Source of the DNA: an uncultured Hyphomicrobiaceae bacterium
GTDB lineage: Bacteria; Pseudomonadota; Alphaproteobacteria; Rhizobiales; CALHAX01
Direction: 5' to 3'
Length of the DNA stretch: 47,070 nucleotides
NCBI GenBank assembly: GCA_937931785.1
Contig: CALHAX010000061.1
Location: 1-47,070 of the forward strand
Shown: positions 43,568 through 47,070 of the stretch, in pieces
Position numbering within the stretch: position 1 is the first letter of the stretch
How the letters are laid out: every line of letters begins with the position of its first letter
Program-made: the position numbers and the translations under genes
Notes under the pieces: generated by a model
Told to the model about the DNA's origin: nothing
The model's database searches: none
The model's input: only the letters and a program-made list of their open reading frames with translations

Positions 43568-44407
43568 CTAATCAGCCGAGGCACTCTGCGGTTCTGCCTT
43601 CGGTATATCGGGAGGTGACGCAGACTCTCCTGGCGTGTCATTTAGGACCAGGGGGCACACCAGCGGCTCACGAGCATTTTTGGGTTCGCGCCATCCCGAT
43701 GCCTCTGCCTCTTGCCGAGAGCAAAACCACCGCTCACCGCGAGCCTGGGTCACTTGCGTCTCGGCGTAATAGTACGATCCCAGAACATGATAGATTTTTC
43801 CGGATCGACTGATATTGCCTTTGATTGTGCATCCAGGCGGACGCGAAGGAGCTTCGGGCACGACACAATCTTTGGCGTCGAGGCGTGATTGTCCGGCCAG
43901 GTATGTACCGGCTTTCTCGAACCCTGCAGCATGCGCCTCTTGCTCGCTACAGAACCATTGATCTCCGTCCACTTTGCTGACTTTTGTTTCGGCATAGTGA
44001 AGTGTGCCCCGCATATGGTAGCGGCGGGCATCCCGCGAAACATTTCCTTTGATGTCACAGCCCGGCTTTTCGATCCCAGTTGGGACGACATAGTCGGCGG
44101 TATCGTGAATGGGTTGTGTCCATTTTCTACGCTTGGATGCAGGCGCCGCGGTCCATCCTGCAGCACGAGCCTCTGCCTCGGTACAGAACCATCGTTCACC
44201 TTTACGATTGATCTTCACCTGTTTGTAGGAGCGGTGCGTAGCGATGTAATACAATCGCTTCTTTTTGCGCGCGATGTTGCCCTTGATGATCGTCGGACTG
44301 GTTGCGCACGCTGCAGGTTTAGGCACCTCGAACCGGGCAGCGTCAACTTTTGAGGGACCGACAAGTGTAAGGATGAATCCCATGAATACTGAACGCAAGA
44401 GATGCAA
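43568..44407 (-). CDS. Secreted protein with three sunset-type domains
   Basis: 279 residues from a TTG start, preferred to the ATG at 44383 because it gives a basic n-region before the signal peptide (HLLRSVFMGFILTLVG...VDA). Three copies of one small domain lie at about 34-85, 117-163 and 193-240. Each has Cys...IKGN(I/V)(A/S)R, (Y/H)-Y...ET(Q/K)V and GERWFC or GDQWFCSEQEA..AG(W/F). This matches the sunset domain often seen at the C-terminus of thermonuclease-like and excalibur-type envelope proteins. No nuclease domain is present. The family's binding target is unknown; a cell-envelope location is inferred. Confidence 0.7.
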   Translation of the reverse strand: MHLLRSVFMGFILTLVGPSKVDAARFEVPKPAACATSPTIIKGNIARKKKRLYYIATHRSYKQVKINRKGERWFCTEAEARAAGWTAAPASKRRKWTQPIHDTADYVVPTGIEKPGCDIKGNVSRDARRYHMRGTLHYAETKVSKVDGDQWFCSEQEAHAAGFEKAGTYLAGQSRLDAKDCVVPEAPSRPPGCTIKGNISRSGKIYHVLGSYYYAETQVTQARGERWFCSRQEAEASGWREPKNAREPLVCPLVLNDTPGESASPPDIPKAEPQSASAD

Positions 44408-44510
44408 AGAATTTTGTCCACCCGACTATCAAGTAAGGGCAAGTTAGTTCATTTGCGATCTGCCCGTAAGGGAACCAACTGGGAACGTGACGCATTTTAG
44501 CAAAGCGCCG

Positions 44511-45605
44511 CTACCCCCCGACTGCCGCCGTCAATGCAGCACCGAATGCACTTGCCAACACGTCCGAGCGCTCTGGCATGTCGGTTCCGTCGGGGTTTGC
44601 TTCAGTCTCGTAGTTGAGGACGTAGCTCGCACCGCTATCAAGTTTCACCACGTGCACATGACGGACTGTCACGCTCGCCTTGCCCCTGCACATGCTGACG
44701 ACAGCGGCATGCGCACCGCCCTTGAGCGGCTGGACCATCAGCGGCAATGTCAGAACGCTGTCGGTACATTGATCTGGCCGAATAGCCAATCCGGCAGCAT
44801 ATGCTCCGGCCGACTGAGATTGCTCGATCACTGTGGCTGCGCCGGAGGTGATGTCATCGCCATACGACCATTGCAGAACACCACTGTCGAATCGGGTGAC
44901 GCGAAAATCTGGACGACCAATCTTCAAAGAGAAATTGTGTGCAAGGGTCTTGAGCTGGCGAGCGTCAGCCAGCGGCACTGCACTGCTCGGCAGAACATCG
45001 TGCGTTACTATCGGGTTTTCAGCTTCCACCGTTACGGCTGTTTCAAACGCCGGAGTCTCAGTTTCGCTGGCAGCAATCTGCAGATCGAGCCCGGCGCACT
45101 TCTCGACAGCAGCCATGGCGGCTTCTGCGCCATCCATTGGAAAACGGGCGATACGCTTGCCGTCCATTGACACGCTCCAGCCACGGCTCGCGGCCACCTG
45201 TTGGCGCGTATCGTTACCGTTCAGCGCAAACAGCACCTCGGAATCCTTGTAGCGAATGCTTCCAGAGTAAAGTTGCCTTTCGCTGCTCACAATGTCGAAT
45301 CGCCCGACACCTTCGCCTTTCAGGAAGTCGCCATTCCCACGCAGCAGAACGATCAGGCTTTCAGGCCATGCAATAATATTGATGCGAAAACGTCCGTCGC
45401 CCTTGTTTGCCAGGAAGAAGCGCTCCATCGAACAGGCGAGAAATTTGCCGTCTGCATTGGTCCGGGATTTTATGTTCCAGCCTTCGACTGTCGCAATCGT
45501 CTTGGTGTTGGCGGCATACGTGACCGTTGGCGCGAGCGTTATGCACGCCGCGATCATAACAAGCCATGATCGTAAAAGAACCAATGACACCGCTTCGCCC
45601 CACAC
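44511..45605 (-). CDS. Secreted hypothetical protein
   Basis: 364 residues, family not recognised. The start is uncertain: GTG at 45605 gives MWGEAVSLVLLRSWLVMIAAC, and later GTG/TTG codons are alternatives, but all place a signal peptide before AANTKTIATVEGW. The mature part has a first domain with SLIVLLRGNGDFLKGEGVGRFD and Cys in KFLACSMERF, resembling invasion-associated-locus-B-like folds only loosely. A second domain has four spaced Cys, including DQCTD and SMCRGK. A role in the envelope is inferred. It is divergent from the outer-membrane gene across the 316-bp gap 45606-45921, which holds promoters but no gene. Confidence 0.55.
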   Translation of the reverse strand: MWGEAVSLVLLRSWLVMIAACITLAPTVTYAANTKTIATVEGWNIKSRTNADGKFLACSMERFFLANKGDGRFRINIIAWPESLIVLLRGNGDFLKGEGVGRFDIVSSERQLYSGSIRYKDSEVLFALNGNDTRQQVAASRGWSVSMDGKRIARFPMDGAEAAMAAVEKCAGLDLQIAASETETPAFETAVTVEAENPIVTHDVLPSSAVPLADARQLKTLAHNFSLKIGRPDFRVTRFDSGVLQWSYGDDITSGAATVIEQSQSAGAYAAGLAIRPDQCTDSVLTLPLMVQPLKGGAHAAVVSMCRGKASVTVRHVHVVKLDSGASYVLNYETEANPDGTDMPERSDVLASAFGAALTAAVGG

Positions 45606-45921
45606 TATTTCGAGTCAGCCAAGCGAAAAGTGATGGATTGGTCAAGCACAGGTGTGCAAGCAGGGCCGTACGTCTGTGTGTTTTCTTTGGCAGGCGTGTT
45701 CCAGATGACGCGATTACAGGCCATGCCTGCCTGCAAATGATGCATACGGTTTTCACGATTTGTTAAATTCCATGAACGCGGCGTTAAGATGCGTATTTTT
45801 TTGACGCATTAATCTTGGCTTAAATTTTGTTCCCTAGTGTCTCGTATTGAAACACAAGCGAGTCAGTAGTTTCGGTTCCGGTTGTTCATCCGAGAACCGT
45901 GAGTTCATAAGGGTAAAGTAC

Positions 45922-46866
45922 ATGTACAGTCGCAGTACGCTTTTTTTGGCTGCCGCCATTTTTGCAGGCAGCGCTGCATCCGCCGGGGCCTCTGACGTTT
46001 ACGAAGGTGACCTCAAGGGCAGCATCAAGGACAACGCAATCGAGACGATCCTTGTTCCTGAAGCCGTAGAAATTCCAGAAACAATGTCATGGTATCTACG
46101 TGGTGATATTGGTTACGGCGTGTCATCCAGCACAGATATTTCAACCAACACGCCCGGTGTCTTCGGCCCGGACGACAAGGAAGCATATAGCTTCGGATTC
46201 GGGCGTTATCTTTCGCCAAATTTGCGGACCGACTTCACGTTCGACTATCGCAACGACGACAAGATTTATCAACTGTCAGGAAATTTCACGGAGTCGATCT
46301 TCCGTCCAGGTACTGTAACGATCCCGAATACTCTCACGGCAGACCCGAACGACACCATAGATGTGCAAGACATCATTCGTTTCGATGTCAACTCTACAGG
46401 ATCGGAAGTGATCTCGTTTCAGGATCACACGCTTCTTGCGAACCTCTACTACGACATCGGTCAATTTGGCATCTTCCGCCCCTACGTCGGCGGTGGGGTT
46501 GGTGTATCGATTTATGAAATCGAGACGTCTCGCAACACCAGCTTTGTGGATTGTGCAGCTTACTCGACGGCAGGCAATGCGCCGGGTGTCTATAGTCAAC
46601 TTGCAAATTGCAACATCGACCAATCGGACATTGATCGTGCAAACGAGCCGCGCGGCGACGACACAGTGGCCCTGGGTTTTTCCGCATCAGCGACAGTCGG
46701 TGCGAGCATGGACATCAGTGATTCGACCAAACTCGATATGAACTACCGTTACACATATCATGCAGGTGATGTCGTGACAGCGATCGGTGGTGTGGGAGAC
46801 ACGTTGAGTGTTGGTTCTCGTCAGGAACACGACCTGCGCGTTGGTGTTCGTTACGACATCTGGTAG
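45922..46866 (+). CDS. Outer-membrane beta-barrel protein (OmpA/Omp25-like)
   Basis: 314 residues from the ATG at 45922, with AAGGG upstream; a signal peptide (STLFLAAAIFAGSAASAGA) ends before SDVYEG. The mature part alternates polar and hydrophobic residues with barrel strands such as WYLRGDIGYGVSS, FGFGRYLSPNLRTDFTFDY, GIFRPYVGGGVGVSIYE and LDMNYRYTYHAG. It ends HDLRVGVRYDIW, and a final aromatic residue is typical of barrel proteins assembled by BamA. Probably an eight-stranded porin-like or structural barrel; it carries two Cys (DCAAYS, ANCNID) in a long loop. TTGACG at 45801 is a possible -35 box. Confidence 0.82.
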   Translation: MYSRSTLFLAAAIFAGSAASAGASDVYEGDLKGSIKDNAIETILVPEAVEIPETMSWYLRGDIGYGVSSSTDISTNTPGVFGPDDKEAYSFGFGRYLSPNLRTDFTFDYRNDDKIYQLSGNFTESIFRPGTVTIPNTLTADPNDTIDVQDIIRFDVNSTGSEVISFQDHTLLANLYYDIGQFGIFRPYVGGGVGVSIYEIETSRNTSFVDCAAYSTAGNAPGVYSQLANCNIDQSDIDRANEPRGDDTVALGFSASATVGASMDISDSTKLDMNYRYTYHAGDVVTAIGGVGDTLSVGSRQEHDLRVGVRYDIW

Positions 46867-46941
46867 GGCTTCATGTTCGCAATTCGTGTTCCGTTGTTCC
46901 GACGGCTTGTGTATTGAGGGACGATAATCAACTGCAAAGTG

Positions 46942-46968
46942 GGCGGGTCTTCGGACCCGCCTTTTTTT
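46942..46968 (+). terminator. Rho-independent terminator after the outer-membrane gene
   Basis: GGCGGGTC and GACCCGCC form a perfect 8-bp stem around a TTCG tetraloop, followed by seven T residues. It ends transcription of the beta-barrel gene 75 bp downstream of its stop. The remaining 102 bp to the window end show no gene. Confidence 0.93.
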
Positions 46969-47070
46969 GTTTAGTGAACGCAAGCTCTTCTCCTGTCGCA
47001 TACCCTCCCCTCCGAAAGTTCATTTGTCTTTCTGTCATTATCCCGCTAGACGCATAGGTGGGACACACCA

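Larger units (their letters stand above)
43359..43571 (+). other. 70-codon frame over the tandem repeats, doubtful gene
   Basis: A GTG directly after the ruvA stop opens 70 codons, ending just inside the opposite-strand gene's 3' end. The product would be two copies of a basic unit (MTRRSRSLHRHHGASPSSKP and MTRRSRLPHKHPGASPSSKP). The 90-bp period keeps the frame, so both copies stay open, but there is no Shine-Dalgarno and no known family. It may be a remnant or a repeat element that happens to be open. Confidence 0.25.

Noticed and set aside
1-47070. CRISPR arrays, insertion sequences, prophage or rRNA
   Set aside because: No spaced direct-repeat array, transposase, integrase or rRNA stretch was seen. 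The only tandem repeat is the two-copy 90-bp unit.

Overview
The window looks like a chromosomal segment of an alphaproteobacterium, most likely a member of the Hyphomicrobiales/Rhizobiales. The pointers are the rnd-lptC-lptA-lptB-rpoN-hpf-ptsN order, a NDUFA9-like gene beside tRNA-Leu(CAG), an Hsp20-DUF1150 pair behind a ROSE-like leader, and apparent Irr (ICE) and RirA (IRO) boxes before an iron operon. The genus cannot be told from the sequence alone. All family assignments rest on reading motifs by eye; no database search was run.

Positions 1-17237 form a surface-polysaccharide locus. The left part, mostly on the + strand, holds a partial TIGR04372-type glycosyltransferase, a Wzm/Wzt-like ABC exporter, a sugar epimerase/dehydratase, a C-methyltransferase, two 5'-truncated genes meeting head to head (a sulfotransferase remnant and an FkbM methyltransferase remnant, about 5303-6565), an intact sulfotransferase, a small anchored protein and an O-antigen ligase/polymerase-like membrane protein. 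The right part, on the - strand, reads: CBS-fused DegT/PglE-like aminotransferase, a multi-pass membrane protein, an HpcH/HpaI-like enzyme, a PglC-like sugar-phosphate transferase, AsnB and a MurJ-like flippase. It therefore carries parts for both ABC-dependent and flippase-dependent export.

Positions 17358-25718 are core housekeeping genes: NDUFA9-like, tRNA-Leu, RNase D, LptC/LptA/LptB (LPS transport), sigma-54, long-form hibernation factor, PtsN, then DUF1150 and Hsp20 on the opposite strand, the latter under a probable RNA thermometer.

Positions 25961-30259 hold a tightly packed three-gene set: an HlyD-like lipoprotein, a GAF-like/HlyD membrane adaptor, and a site-2-protease-like M50 membrane protein with a lipoyl/HlyD tail and a possible PqqD-like N-terminus. 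No ABC, RND or TolC partner is next to it, and it is one of the least explained pieces. A DMT transporter, a 56-residue membrane protein and Tex follow.

Positions 34161-41700 are an iron-acquisition region in two - strand units. One is a Cys-rich unknown plus imelysin, behind a perfect 21-bp palindrome. The other is a DUF4856 protein, a sterol-desaturase/FbpA-type binding-protein fusion and an FbpB-type permease, behind candidate Irr and RirA operators. No FbpC ATPase is present.

Positions 42025-47070 hold ruvC and ruvA without an adjacent ruvB, two 90-bp tandem repeats, a triple sunset-domain secreted protein, an unknown secreted protein and an outer-membrane beta-barrel protein closed by a UUCG-loop terminator.
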